From Candidatus Poribacteria bacterium (GTDB taxonomy: Bacteria; Poribacteria; WGA-4E; GCA-2687025): a stretch of DNA of 64,000 nucleotides. The notes beneath the pieces are model-generated. The model worked only from the letters and a program-made list of their open reading frames with translations. It was not told where the DNA came from and did no database searches. Location: assembly GCA_018644665.1 (NCBI GenBank), contig JABGQA010000108.1, positions 67,527 through 131,526 on the forward strand. Reading direction: 5' to 3'. Of the stretch, positions 26,360-35,909 are shown piece after piece. The position numbers and the translations under genes were made by a program. How positions within the stretch are numbered: position 1 is the first letter of the stretch; every line of letters begins with the position of its first letter.

Positions 26360-27340
26360 ATGCCGCCCTCCGGGCTCGCCAACGACACGATCCTCTGCGG
26401 CGACGCATACGAGCTGATCCGTGACGTCCCCGACGACAGCGTGCACCTCGTGATCACGTCGCCGCCTTACTTCCGCCAGCGCGACTACGGAGCGGGCATC
26501 GGCGGCGAGGAGCGCGTCGAGGAGTACGTGGACGCGCTCCTCCGTCTCTTCCGCGAGTGCGTGCGCGTCGTACGGCCGGACGGGAGCATTGTCTTCAACG
26601 TTGGCGACAAGTACCTACGCGGCAGCCTGTCGCTCACCCCGTATCGGTTCGCGATCGCGGCGTCGGATGTCGAGGGCGTCAAGCTCGTGAACGAGGTGAC
26701 GTGGGTGAAGCGCAACCCGACGCCGCGTCAGTTCCGGCGACGTCTCGTGAGCAGCACGGAGCCGTTCTTCCACTTCGTCACATCCGACGATTACTACTAC
26801 GACATGGGCGCCTTCCTCGCCGACGCCGCCAAGCCGCGCAGCCCGAAGAACGGGCGCAACGTCGGCCAGAGCTACTTCGGCAAGATAGACGCCTCGGAGC
26901 TGACGGACGCGCAGAAGGCGAAGGCCCGCGCCGACCTCTCCGCAGCGATCCAGGAAGTCCACGACGGGAAGATCACCGACCTTCGTATGAAGATCCGAGG
27001 TGTTCACGCGGAGGCGTTCGGCGGGCAGGAGGGCGGACGAGCCGCGCAACTCGCGCGGAACGGCTTCACGATCATCCGCTTGAAGGGCGAGAAGCTGAAG
27101 CGGGACGTCATCGAGACGCCCGTCGAGACGGTGCGCAACTCCATCCACCCCGCGATCTACCCTGTGCGTGTGGTGCGCGAGTTCGTGCGCTTGCTGACCC
27201 CGCCTGACGCCCTCGTGCTCGACCCGTTCATGGGGTCGGGGACGACCGCGGTCGCCTGCGTGGCGGAAGGCCGGCGGTATGTCGGGTTTGAGCTGAACCC
27301 GGACTACTGCCGCGAGGCGGAGGCCCGCCTGCAAGGCTAG
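26360..27340 (+). CDS. DNA methyltransferase, N4-cytosine/N6-adenine type
   Basis: A 326-residue beta-class DNA amino-methyltransferase. The catalytic motif IV is VITSPPYF (residues 31-38), and the SAM-binding motif DPFMGSGTT lies near the C-terminus, the order expected for the beta group. TSPPY favours N4-methylcytosine, although N6-adenine enzymes with the same motif exist. No restriction endonuclease is next to it, so it appears to be an orphan. The internal segment with conserved KNGRNVGQSYFGK and KPRSP probably forms the target-recognition part. I start it at ATG 26360, with GGAG five bases upstream; ATG 26315 is possible. Confidence 0.92.
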   Translation: MPPSGLANDTILCGDAYELIRDVPDDSVHLVITSPPYFRQRDYGAGIGGEERVEEYVDALLRLFRECVRVVRPDGSIVFNVGDKYLRGSLSLTPYRFAIAASDVEGVKLVNEVTWVKRNPTPRQFRRRLVSSTEPFFHFVTSDDYYYDMGAFLADAAKPRSPKNGRNVGQSYFGKIDASELTDAQKAKARADLSAAIQEVHDGKITDLRMKIRGVHAEAFGGQEGGRAAQLARNGFTIIRLKGEKLKRDVIETPVETVRNSIHPAIYPVRVVREFVRLLTPPDALVLDPFMGSGTTAVACVAEGRRYVGFELNPDYCREAEARLQG

Positions 27341-27527
27341 TGTGTGCCCAGGAGCTGACGCTGCCGCCCAGCCGCCACCGACGGGTCCTCATGCTGAAAC
27401 GGAGGCGCAGGTTCTGATCTGGGAACCCGGTTCACGTCGCGCTGCCGTCCCGCGAATTACGGCGACACAGGCCCAGCAGCGGGCTCGGCGACCCGTCGCC
27501 AGAGGGCGTCCCTCAACGGGACAGGAC

Positions 27528-29459
27528 TCAGTCCTCGTAGAAGCCGTACGATTCCCGGCCCAGTACAACACCCAGAAGCGCCCACAGCGACCCGACCACG
27601 ACCTCGCCGACCACGAACCCGACGAACAGCGGGGCCAGCCGCCTGTACGCGCGTATCCCGCCCGTCTTCATCACGCACATCTTCACGGCCCACGTCACGA
27701 AGAACGAGAACCACAGGTAGTTGATGATCCATCCGCTCGTGGAGAGGACGTACCCGACGGGATGCAGTGGCCACCAGAGATAGCGCGACCGGGCGCCCAT
27801 CATGAGGGCGCTGGCGACGATGCCGCCCACCATCCCGACGATCGGCAGAGGCTCCGGCCCCTGTAGGTGACGAAGTCGACCCGCCGCGCGTCCGAACGAC
27901 TCGTAAGGAATGGCCGTGTACGCCAGGAAACGCGCCTCCACGCCCCAGCGGTACCCCGCGAACAGCAGGGCCGCCGCCGCAGATACCAGGCCGACGACGA
28001 CCGCGGCGAACATCGCGCCGATCAGGCGCCTCTGCCGACGTGGTGGCGTGTCTGTCATCTGCGCGAGCTTGAACGCCTCCAGCACGTGCGGGGACGGGTG
28101 GCTGCCCAGCGTGCGGTTCCACCAATACAGGAGCGGCATCAGAGCCACGGACCGATGCCCCATGCTCAGGGGCCCGGCCGTTGTGACGAGGATGGGCTCG
28201 GCGCTCACGTAGTAGAACTCGTGCTGCGGGTGGCCGAGTTCCGCTCGAATCTTGCTGATCGTCAGGTTCGTGGCCAGCACGATGAGGACGAACGCGACAG
28301 CGACCCACGGGCGGAACCCCATCGCCATCAGGAATGCCACCAACGCGAGCACGCCCGCGAGCAACCCCCACCACGCGAGTCGGTACCCTATCGGCGAGTC
28401 ACTGGATTCATGCCCTCGCGCAGGGGGCCGGAACGTCTCGCGCAGATGGCCCCTCGCCAGCCAAAGCACGGCCCCGAACAGCCCCAACCAGCCGCCGGCC
28501 GTCTGCTCATATCCCCACGGGTAGCCCCGAAGACGGGTCAGCCCGACCGCCGCACCGAATACGCGCTGCGTCTTAGCCAGGGCGTAGAAGAACCAGCACG
28601 AGAACGACAACTCCAGCGGGATGAAGTAGACGATACCCACCACCCACAGGTAGAGGGCCAGGGGCGTCCAGCCGATCGCGTTCCACGGCGGAGTCGTTAC
28701 GAACGGCGAGATGTCCTCGATGCGCAGCCCCACGATCGGCACGGACGGTAGGTAGTAGTTGGCGCCGTTGATGAGATGGGCGACCGCCGCAACAGCGAAC
28801 CCCAGCTGGAACCCCCGCGATTTGAGCGTCTCGCCCCCGGGCTCGGTGAGCGCGTACGGCGCCTGGATGATGGGGTACGACAACCGTTCGACGGAGGTCC
28901 ACTGCCGGAGGAACAGCACGTTCAGGCAGACCAGGACCGCGACAAACACGAGGATGAACGCGAACCACCACGCCAACGGGGCCACCCATGCCGTCAAATA
29001 CGCGCGCACGAGGATGGACGAGTCGCCCTCGTAGAACGCCCGCGCCGCCTCGGGGTCGTCTACCGTCAGCCAACTTGGGAAGTGCGGACCCAGCAACGCC
29101 ATCCACTCGTTCTCGGGCGTCGCGTGATGCGGAAGGAAGGCGAGATGGTAGATGAGATTGGCGAGCATGTTGTTGCCCGCGACAGTGCAGCCGATCGACA
29201 GCACGCTGAACACGGTCAGCAGCTCGCCGCGCGAGAGCCCGGTCGCGCCCAACCTGCGCGCGAGGTGGTTCAGCAGCACGAGCACGAAGAGCGTCGTGAC
29301 CACGTTGAAGAAGAGCGCGACGATCGTGAGGTAGGTAATGCCCCAGACGACCTCGCTGTGCACGACCCACACGGCGTTGGGCGGTATCAGCACCAGCGCG
29401 AGGGCGATCGCGCGCCACGAGACGGTCGGGCGACGGGGCGCTGTGGGGGCGGGCGTCAT
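27528..29459 (-). CDS. polytopic membrane protein (DUF6785/DUF6784 type)
   Basis: A 643-residue integral membrane protein with about 12-14 hydrophobic segments, starting with WRAIALALVLIPPNAVWVVH. Words such as SRGELLTVFSVLSIGCTVAG, ERLSYPIIQAPYALTEP and RAELGHPQHEFYYV match the DUF6785 family common in Poribacteria, Armatimonadetes and Planctomycetes. Function is unknown; a transporter is a reasonable inference from topology. I start it at ATG 29459, the first Met before the first membrane helix. It is convergent with the methyltransferase gene, with 187 bases between that show no clear hairpin. Confidence 0.85.
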   Translation of the reverse strand: MTPAPTAPRRPTVSWRAIALALVLIPPNAVWVVHSEVVWGITYLTIVALFFNVVTTLFVLVLLNHLARRLGATGLSRGELLTVFSVLSIGCTVAGNNMLANLIYHLAFLPHHATPENEWMALLGPHFPSWLTVDDPEAARAFYEGDSSILVRAYLTAWVAPLAWWFAFILVFVAVLVCLNVLFLRQWTSVERLSYPIIQAPYALTEPGGETLKSRGFQLGFAVAAVAHLINGANYYLPSVPIVGLRIEDISPFVTTPPWNAIGWTPLALYLWVVGIVYFIPLELSFSCWFFYALAKTQRVFGAAVGLTRLRGYPWGYEQTAGGWLGLFGAVLWLARGHLRETFRPPARGHESSDSPIGYRLAWWGLLAGVLALVAFLMAMGFRPWVAVAFVLIVLATNLTISKIRAELGHPQHEFYYVSAEPILVTTAGPLSMGHRSVALMPLLYWWNRTLGSHPSPHVLEAFKLAQMTDTPPRRQRRLIGAMFAAVVVGLVSAAAALLFAGYRWGVEARFLAYTAIPYESFGRAAGRLRHLQGPEPLPIVGMVGGIVASALMMGARSRYLWWPLHPVGYVLSTSGWIINYLWFSFFVTWAVKMCVMKTGGIRAYRRLAPLFVGFVVGEVVVGSLWALLGVVLGRESYGFYED

Positions 29460-29911
29460 TGGGCGCCGCCGAGGCGCGCCGGTATCACGGTCGGCGAGAA
29501 TCGAGCCGGCGGCTGCGTCTGCCCCGGCGGCTCGCACATATCGGGTCCCTCCCTCCCGGCGGCCGGGCAGCGTCTCCCTCCGACGAATGCACGAAGGTAC
29601 CGCGTCGACACCACGCGCGCAATCCGAACCACTTCACCCAAACTCCCGTGGCTCGCTCGGGCCCACGCCACAGGCACCGCCGCCCGGCCTGTCGGTGGCG
29701 TCATTCTGCGCGCAGCGGGGCGCATTTCCGCCTTCGCGGCGCCATCGTTTGCCATCCCACACGCATCAAGGCCATGCCCGCCGTGAGCGGCTGGCGCACG
29801 GCCCACACACCGCCCCTGCCCGCAGCCAGGCCCGATTGACAGTCCTTGGGTCGCGTGCTAGCTTACGTCAGCCAGACGCGACGGGAGCGCGATGCCCAGA
29901 AGGTGATTCCT
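29460..29911. other. 452-base intergenic region between divergent genes
   Basis: Arginine/proline-rich chance frames only. No RNA gene or repeat seen. Confidence 0.45.
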
Positions 29912-30472
29912 ATGCCAAACCGTGACGGCGCGCGGAAGCGAACACGGTTCCGTGATGGCAGGCCCCCGTTGACGATCGGGGTGGCTCCGACGATACGCCT
30001 CAGCGAGGAATACGGCGCCGTAGAGAGCCCTGCCGCATGGGCGGCGGGCCGAGCCGCGCCGGACATAGGCCGTGCCCGCCTGCCGAAACCTGTCGCGCGT
30101 CGGCCGTCAGCGGTGCAGGTGTCCTACCTGTCCGCCACGCAGAGCATCGTGCCGTACATGACCCGCGGAGGCCCACTGGTCGCCCCACTGGCCGGCGGCC
30201 CGACGTTCCGTCGTAGGCTGAGACGTCGATGCCTACTGCTCCTCATCGCGGCCTGCGTGTGTTTCGCACTGACCTTCTACAGCCCGGTGGCGCTCGTTGC
30301 GGCCGTTGTCTGCGCCGCCGTCGCCACGCTGGAGTTGCGTTCCGGCTGGGCGCGCCTGTCCCCGAGCGCGCACGGTATGGCCGCCGCCGCGTTCGCCCTG
30401 TCCGCGGCAGCCGTCGTGATGTGGGCGGCGGAGTGGCTACTGCGGAATGGCCGTATGTGGCCGTGGCGCTGA
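29912..30472 (+). CDS. small membrane protein, unknown function
   Basis: A 186-residue protein. The first 110 residues are hydrophilic and low complexity, and the rest has three hydrophobic segments (CLLLLIAACVCFALTFYS, VALVAAVVCAAVATLEL, HGMAAAAFALSAAAVVMW). I do not recognise a family. ATG 29912 is favoured by AGAAGGTGA about six bases upstream; a start at 30159, just before the membrane part, is an alternative. It lies 106 bases before the VWA gene on the same strand and may be in the same transcription unit. Confidence 0.5.
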   Translation: MPNRDGARKRTRFRDGRPPLTIGVAPTIRLSEEYGAVESPAAWAAGRAAPDIGRARLPKPVARRPSAVQVSYLSATQSIVPYMTRGGPLVAPLAGGPTFRRRLRRRCLLLLIAACVCFALTFYSPVALVAAVVCAAVATLELRSGWARLSPSAHGMAAAAFALSAAAVVMWAAEWLLRNGRMWPWR

Positions 30473-30578
30473 CTCGCCTTTGCTCGACGAATCCAGCTAA
30501 ACTCTCAACGAGCGGCACGCGTTCATAGGGTGTGGTGATACCCCGCGCGCAGGCAGCCGCACAGATCGGGAACCTCAC

Positions 30579-31781
30579 ATGCGGACCATCGGTGACACAT
30601 CGACGCGCAGGAGCCGCTCGCGCGCTGCGGCCGTAGTCTCACTGGTTCTGCACGTGGCCCTCGGCATTGTCGTGAGCGTCCTGCTGCTGATGGAAACGGA
30701 TGTCTACCAGATACTCGACTCCATGGACATCGTGTGGATGGACGAGCTCAGCGAACCGCAGCAGGTCAAGCGGCGGCTGAAGGTCAAGCTGGAGCAGCGT
30801 CTAAACGACCCGGACAAGCCGATCGCGCTGAAGGATCCCGACAAGCTGATGAAGGAGGCCCGCAACCAACTGACTGAAGTTGCGGAACTCTCCGAGCGCA
30901 TCGTCGTCCAGGACGTGCAGAAGAACGACATGCAGCGCATCGACCAGCTCGAGGAGATGATGACTGCCGCCGACTTGCAGACGGACGTCACGTCGCTGAC
31001 GCGTCTGCGGTCCATGCCGGGCCGGACGGACGGACAGGGCGAGGTGACCGGCAGAACGCGCACTCAAGGCTCAGGCCTCGGCTCGATGCTGTTCGGGAAC
31101 GACGGCAAGGGTGGCCTCCTTGGCGGCGGCGGAAACTCCGGCGACGGCGACCCACTCGGCATCATCGACTTCCTGCGCAACCGCGGTGACGGTGGGCGCA
31201 TCGTCTATGTCTTGGACGTGTCCGCCAGCATGGGAGCTGCGGGTCTACACAAGCTCGGCCTCGCCAAGGAGTCGCTGATTGACCACATGTACCTGCTCAG
31301 CGAGCAGGACGAGTTCAGCATCGTCACCTTCGCCAGCAGCATTTCGCGCATGGGCACGAGCGCGGTCCCGGCGACGGCAGAGAATCTCGGCAAGGCGGAG
31401 GGGTACCTCGGGCGATTCACGCAGGAGTCCATCACGGGTAACCTGGGCACGAACACGCTCGGCGCCATACAGACAGCCTTCGACATGGGGCCTGACGTCG
31501 TCGTGCTGCTCACCGACGGCGTTCCCACCAGCGCGGGGGGACAGGTCGTAGAGACCGATCCCGACAAGATCATCCGTGCCGCCCACGCCAGCAACCGCAC
31601 GGAGGCGGCGCTGTTCATCGTCGGGCTGGAGATCGACAATCTCGGCGGCCCTGGCGAATTGCTCCTCAAGCAGTTGGCCGAGAACACCGGCGGCAAGGTG
31701 AAGTTCGTCGGGAGAAGCGATCTGCTGCTATACAAGGACAAGCTGGCCGCGGCGCGTCCCGAGCCGACGCAGCCGAACTAG
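30579..31781 (+). CDS. membrane-anchored von Willebrand A-domain protein
   Basis: A 400-residue protein with one N-terminal membrane segment (residues about 16-38), a charged helical region (to about 130), a Gly-rich linker and a C-terminal VWA domain. The MIDAS motif is DVSASMG, with the later Thr and Asp in TNTLGAIQ and LLTDGVPTS, so metal binding is likely intact. VWA domains mediate protein-protein contact; here it would face the periplasm. The N-terminal anchor and charged stretch recall TonB/TolA-like proteins. The 120-residue hypothetical gene follows after 10 bases, so the two are probably cotranscribed. Confidence 0.88.
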   Translation: MRTIGDTSTRRSRSRAAAVVSLVLHVALGIVVSVLLLMETDVYQILDSMDIVWMDELSEPQQVKRRLKVKLEQRLNDPDKPIALKDPDKLMKEARNQLTEVAELSERIVVQDVQKNDMQRIDQLEEMMTAADLQTDVTSLTRLRSMPGRTDGQGEVTGRTRTQGSGLGSMLFGNDGKGGLLGGGGNSGDGDPLGIIDFLRNRGDGGRIVYVLDVSASMGAAGLHKLGLAKESLIDHMYLLSEQDEFSIVTFASSISRMGTSAVPATAENLGKAEGYLGRFTQESITGNLGTNTLGAIQTAFDMGPDVVVLLTDGVPTSAGGQVVETDPDKIIRAAHASNRTEAALFIVGLEIDNLGGPGELLLKQLAENTGGKVKFVGRSDLLLYKDKLAAARPEPTQPN

Positions 31782-31791
31782 GCGGCCGGCC

Positions 31792-32154
31792 ATGCGCATC
31801 CTCCCCTACATCACCGACCGCGACCTATCCCTGTCACAGGCTGATATTACCGAAGTACAGCGCCTGGATCTGGACATCCTCGACCGCTATGGCGCGGCGT
31901 TCCTCGCAAGCGCGAACGGGGCCGCAGAGGAGTTAGGCGTACGTCCAGTCATCATGTGCAACGCCGCGACGGAGGAAGTCCGGCCGGCGCCGCTCGACTG
32001 GGACGGTCAGCCGAACGCTCTACGCATCCATCCCGAAGTCTACCGGGCGGCGAGCACGGCCCTCGCGTCCTCCGACCACGCCGCCGAGGTCGTCGTCCTG
32101 ATGTACCGCCCTGACCGGGATGTTCTTGCCGTGTACACCGTGATGCCCGAGTAG
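31792..32154 (+). CDS. hypothetical protein downstream of VWA gene
   Basis: A 120-residue soluble protein with no signal peptide or membrane segment and no family I recognise. It has an alternating alpha/beta look: DITEVQRLDLDILDRYGAAF helix, RPVIMCNAATEEVRP strand region, EVVVLMYRPDRDVLAVYTVM strands. It is placed 10 bases after the VWA gene and 64 bases before the YyaL-like gene, suggesting a shared transcript. Codon use matches its neighbours, which supports it as a real gene. Confidence 0.65.
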   Translation: MRILPYITDRDLSLSQADITEVQRLDLDILDRYGAAFLASANGAAEELGVRPVIMCNAATEEVRPAPLDWDGQPNALRIHPEVYRAASTALASSDHAAEVVVLMYRPDRDVLAVYTVMPE

Positions 32155-32218
32155 GCGCGACGGCCCCGCGGACGTTGGCGTATAACTGTACCGAGCGCAG
32201 ACCCCAGGAGAAACGCCG

Positions 32219-34282
32219 GTGACAGAAGCGCGCGCGAACCGCCTGATACACGAGACGAGTCCCTACCTCCTACAGCACGCGCACAACCCGGTCGACTGGT
32301 ACCCGTGGGGTGACGAAGCGACCTCGACGGCCAAGCGGGACGACCGACCGATCCTGCTCAGCGTGGGCTACAGCGCGTGCCACTGGTGCCACGTGATGGA
32401 GCACGAGTCGTTCGCCGACGACGACATTGCCCAGGTGATGAACGACCACTTCGTCTGCGTGAAGGTCGACCGCGAGGAGCGCCCGGACATCGACTCGCTG
32501 TACATGATGGCGGTGCAACTGATGACGGGGCAGGGCGGCTGGCCGATGACGGTCTTCCTAACGCCGGACCTCGAGCCGTTCTACGCGGGCACGTACTTCC
32601 CGCCGACCGACCGTTTCGGGCGCCCTGGCTTTGGGCGGTTGGTGAAAACGATGGCTGACTATTATCACTCGTCGAAAGACGACCTCACCACACGGACGGC
32701 TCAGGCCACCGAAGCCTTACGCAAGGCGGCCGAAGCGACCTCGGACAGCGCAGAGCTGGGTGAAGCCACGCTGAAGCAGGCGTACAATCAGCTTGCCGGC
32801 CAATACGACAGGCGCTACGGCGGATTCGGCACGGCTCCCAAGTTCCCGCAGCCGAGCATGCTCGACTACCTGCTTCGGTACCACGCGCGAACCGGCGACG
32901 AGACCGCCCTACGCATGGCGACGACGACCGTCCGCCAGATGGCAATGGGAGGCCTGTACGACCATGTTGGCGGGGGGTTCCACCGGTACTCCACCGATGA
33001 GCGCTGGCTTGTGCCCCACTTCGAGAAGATGCTGTACGACAATGGGCTGATTCCGCCCATACTTCTGGCAAGTTACGCGCTCACCGGCGATGAATTCCAC
33101 GCAAACGCAGCTCGCGGCACGCTCGATTACCTACTCCGCGACATGCAGGCTCCTGACGGCGGGATCTACTCGACCGAGGACGCGGACTCCGAAGGCGTCG
33201 AGGGCAAGTACTACGTCTGGTCGGCCGAGGAGATTCGCCGGATTCTCGGCGAAGAAGACGCGACCGTGTTCTCCGCCCATTTCGGGGTGCAGGAGCACGG
33301 CAACTGGGAGGGAGCCAACATCCTCCACCTGACGCGCGAGCCGTCCGAGACCGCCGCTGCCGTCGATGTCCCTGAGGACACCGTGACGACGGTTGTGGAG
33401 CGCGGGCTCGCCGCGCTGTATGCCGAGAGGCAAGGGCGCATACGTCCGGCGCTGGACGACAAGGTCCTCACCGGGTGGGACGGGCTCGCGATCTCGGCCC
33501 TCGCGCAGGGCGGCGCGACGCTCGACGACGCGCGGTACACCGACGCGGCGAGTAGGGCGGCCGACTTCGTGCTGACATCCATGGACACCGAGGGTCGACT
33601 CCTGCGCGCCTACCGTCATGCCGAGGCGAAGATCGAGGGCTTCCTCGAGGACTACGCGTACTTCATCCGCGGCCTCCTCGACCTGCGGCAGGCGAGCCAG
33701 GAAGGTCGCTGGGCCACCGAAGCGGCACGACTCGCCCGCGTGATGATCTCGCTATTCTGGGACGAGGACGACGGGGCGTTCTACACCACCGGCGATCGGC
33801 ACGAACGACTGATCGCGCGGCTCAAGGACTCGCACGACGGAGCCACGCCCAGTGCCAACGCAGTCGCCGTCGCGGTGCTGCATCGACTCAGCGCGCTTAC
33901 GGGCGATGCGGACTTCGCGGACCATGCCGAGCGCACGCTGGCGGCGTTTTCCGGCCAGATCGCCGCGCACCCGTCGGCTTTCACCGAGATGCTCGTCGGC
34001 GTGGAATGGGCCATCGCGCCACCACGGCAGATCGTGATCGTGGGTGATGCCGCGGACGAGACTCTATGCCGTGGTGTCCGGGCCGTCCACGAACGCTACC
34101 TGCCTGGGGTCACGCTCGTCGTGCACGACCCTTCGGCTCCAGACGAGGCCGTGGCGGGCTCGCCTCTGCTTGCGGGTAAGGTCGCGGCGGACGGGCGGAC
34201 GACGTTCTACGTCTGCGAGAACTTCGTGTGCGCGTCCCCGACGACGGACATCGACGAATTCACGGCAATGCTCGACAGCTAG
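32219..34282 (+). CDS. YyaL/SSP411-family protein with thioredoxin domain
   Basis: A 687-residue protein of the YyaL family (DUF255). The N-terminal thioredoxin-like domain has [20 protein letters not shown] and the redox motif CHWC (Cys54, Cys57). The remainder is an alpha/alpha-barrel similar to sugar epimerases ([39 protein letters not shown]). Relatives are called thioredoxin domain-containing or spermatogenesis-associated protein 20; the reaction is not established. It is full length. Translation starts at GTG 32219 with AGGAG about nine bases upstream. A TATAAC hexamer about 30 bases upstream might be a -10 element. Confidence 0.95.
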   Translation: MTEARANRLIHETSPYLLQHAHNPVDWYPWGDEATSTAKRDDRPILLSVGYSACHWCHVMEHESFADDDIAQVMNDHFVCVKVDREERPDIDSLYMMAVQLMTGQGGWPMTVFLTPDLEPFYAGTYFPPTDRFGRPGFGRLVKTMADYYHSSKDDLTTRTAQATEALRKAAEATSDSAELGEATLKQAYNQLAGQYDRRYGGFGTAPKFPQPSMLDYLLRYHARTGDETALRMATTTVRQMAMGGLYDHVGGGFHRYSTDERWLVPHFEKMLYDNGLIPPILLASYALTGDEFHANAARGTLDYLLRDMQAPDGGIYSTEDADSEGVEGKYYVWSAEEIRRILGEEDATVFSAHFGVQEHGNWEGANILHLTREPSETAAAVDVPEDTVTTVVERGLAALYAERQGRIRPALDDKVLTGWDGLAISALAQGGATLDDARYTDAASRAADFVLTSMDTEGRLLRAYRHAEAKIEGFLEDYAYFIRGLLDLRQASQEGRWATEAARLARVMISLFWDEDDGAFYTTGDRHERLIARLKDSHDGATPSANAVAVAVLHRLSALTGDADFADHAERTLAAFSGQIAAHPSAFTEMLVGVEWAIAPPRQIVIVGDAADETLCRGVRAVHERYLPGVTLVVHDPSAPDEAVAGSPLLAGKVAADGRTTFYVCENFVCASPTTDIDEFTAMLDS

Positions 34283-34334
34283 TGCCACGTCCTTAGCGCC
34301 TGCGCGCGGTTCGCGCGGCCATTACTGCGCTGCC

Positions 34335-35585
34335 CTAGCCGTCGGCGGCCGCCTCCCGTGCGGCAACGTCGTCGCGGTAGCGCTGTTCGCTGAAGAGCAT
34401 GATGAACGCGGCGGCCGCCACGACCGTCACGCCGATAGGCACCATGAAGATCCTCGCCCAGTCGTGGCCACCGTCGGCCAACGCGAAGTGCCCGTGGACC
34501 CACCCCGACACGAAGTGACCGACGAGCATGCCCACGCCGTTTGTCGCGAAGACAAGAAGCCCCTGGGAGCTGGCGCGTATGTCCTTGGGGCTCAGTCGCT
34601 CGACTGCGACCATGCCTCCCACGAAGAAGAACGCGTAGCAGATGCCGTGCAACGACTGGGCCGCCACTACTAGCCACGATGGGGGACCGATCGCGAAGAT
34701 GATGTACCGGACAGGCCACGCAAGGATCCCCAGGAACACGGTCGTCCTCATGCCGATGTAGCGGATGGCCGGGAACAGCAGCAGCATGAGTAGGATCTCG
34801 GCCACCTGGCCGAGGCTCATCGCGAAGTTAGCGGCGCTGGGCGCCAGACCTACGCCGTGTCCCGGTTCAGTCAGGAAGAGGAACGTCAGGTTGTAATAGA
34901 ACGGCAACTCGATGGCGACGACGAAGGAGACCAGCAGGAGCACCGCGAAGTTGCGGTTCGCCATCAACGACAGCGCCTCGAGGAAGGCATAGGGGTTGCG
35001 CGCTTCCTTGCTCGGGGGCGTGTTCGGGAGCGTTAGGCAGTAGAGTCCCATGACGAAGCTCAGGGCGCCGGCTAAGAGCAGGCTGTCGCCTACGTGTGGC
35101 GTGTCGGACCGGGCCTCCCAGAAGCGGAGATACGCCGAGAGGCCCCAGTTGACGGCGATCCACGACACCGTGCCCCAGACGCGGATGTTCCCGAACTTGT
35201 CGGAGTCGCCCATGTGCCGGAAGGCGATGGCGTTCGTAAGCGCGATGGTGGGCATGTACAGAAGCGCGTGCAGGAGTATGGCCAGCCACATGCCGCCGAA
35301 GGACGTTTGCCTGTAGGCGATGATCATCAGAGCGCCGCCCGCGAAATGCGATATGGCGGCGAAGGTCTGGGCGGGCATGAAACGGTCGGCGACCCAGCCG
35401 GCGACCAACGGCGACAGGATGGCGCCGAACGCCGTGGTTCCGAACACCAGACTGATCTGGAACTCTGTGAAGGCCAGGTCGTTCATGTGACCGCCGATGA
35501 GCACGGCCCAGGAGCCCCAGATCGACAGCTGCAGGAACATCATTAGGGAGAGGCGCGGGTACGCGGCCCGGGTGGGTTCGTTCAT
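34335..35585 (-). CDS. MFS transporter, nucleoside:H+ symporter-like
   Basis: A 416-residue protein with about 12 transmembrane helices. The sequence resembles the nucleoside:proton symporter branch of the major facilitator superfamily (NupG/XapB-like): LMMFLQLSIWGSWAVLIGGH at the start, LSPLVAGWVADRFMPAQ after helix 2 and KFGNIRVWGTVSWIAVNW in the middle. Expected role: uptake of nucleosides or related sugars at the inner membrane. Substrate assignment is by resemblance only. ATG 35585 has AAGGAGG upstream. It is convergent with the YyaL gene. Confidence 0.85.
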   Translation of the reverse strand: MNEPTRAAYPRLSLMMFLQLSIWGSWAVLIGGHMNDLAFTEFQISLVFGTTAFGAILSPLVAGWVADRFMPAQTFAAISHFAGGALMIIAYRQTSFGGMWLAILLHALLYMPTIALTNAIAFRHMGDSDKFGNIRVWGTVSWIAVNWGLSAYLRFWEARSDTPHVGDSLLLAGALSFVMGLYCLTLPNTPPSKEARNPYAFLEALSLMANRNFAVLLLVSFVVAIELPFYYNLTFLFLTEPGHGVGLAPSAANFAMSLGQVAEILLMLLLFPAIRYIGMRTTVFLGILAWPVRYIIFAIGPPSWLVVAAQSLHGICYAFFFVGGMVAVERLSPKDIRASSQGLLVFATNGVGMLVGHFVSGWVHGHFALADGGHDWARIFMVPIGVTVVAAAAFIMLFSEQRYRDDVAAREAAADG

Positions 35586-35909
35586 GGGCGTACGTCCTCC
35601 TTGGCGAGACTACAACGTGCCGCGGATTGTGCTGCTCGGTACTGGCGACCGCAACGTAGGGTTGAGGCGGGCCACCATGGTGGCTCGTCGGCTGGCGTGG
35701 TCGACAGAACGCCGCCCGCGCCAGGCAACGCGCGGATCGAATCGCACAGCGACCTCGCCCGGTCGTTCCGTGCGAGCGGACAGCGCCGCTGCGCGCGCCA
35801 CCGTCCGGTCGGCGCCTACACGGGACGATGGGCGTCGCGCACCGGCGGGCATGGAAACGGGGAGGCCACCATACGGGCCTCCCCGGGGAATCCTGACGCC
35901 TATGCTGTG
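35586..35909. other. 324-base intergenic region
   Basis: It holds the terminator of the M23 gene (35859-35884). The remainder is upstream of the MFS gene and should contain its promoter. No other gene is seen. Confidence 0.5.
35859..35884 (-). terminator. hairpin terminator after M23 peptidase gene
   Basis: GGGGAGGCC (35859-35867) and GGCCTCCCC (35876-35884) are perfect reverse complements around an eight-base loop, 25 bases past the M23 stop codon. On the minus-strand transcript the stem is followed by GTTTCC, a short U-rich run. Confidence 0.65.

Noticed and set aside
34296-34318. Hairpin of alternating CG between YyaL and MFS genes
   Set aside because: The short CGCGCG stem is expected by chance at this G+C and has no T run.
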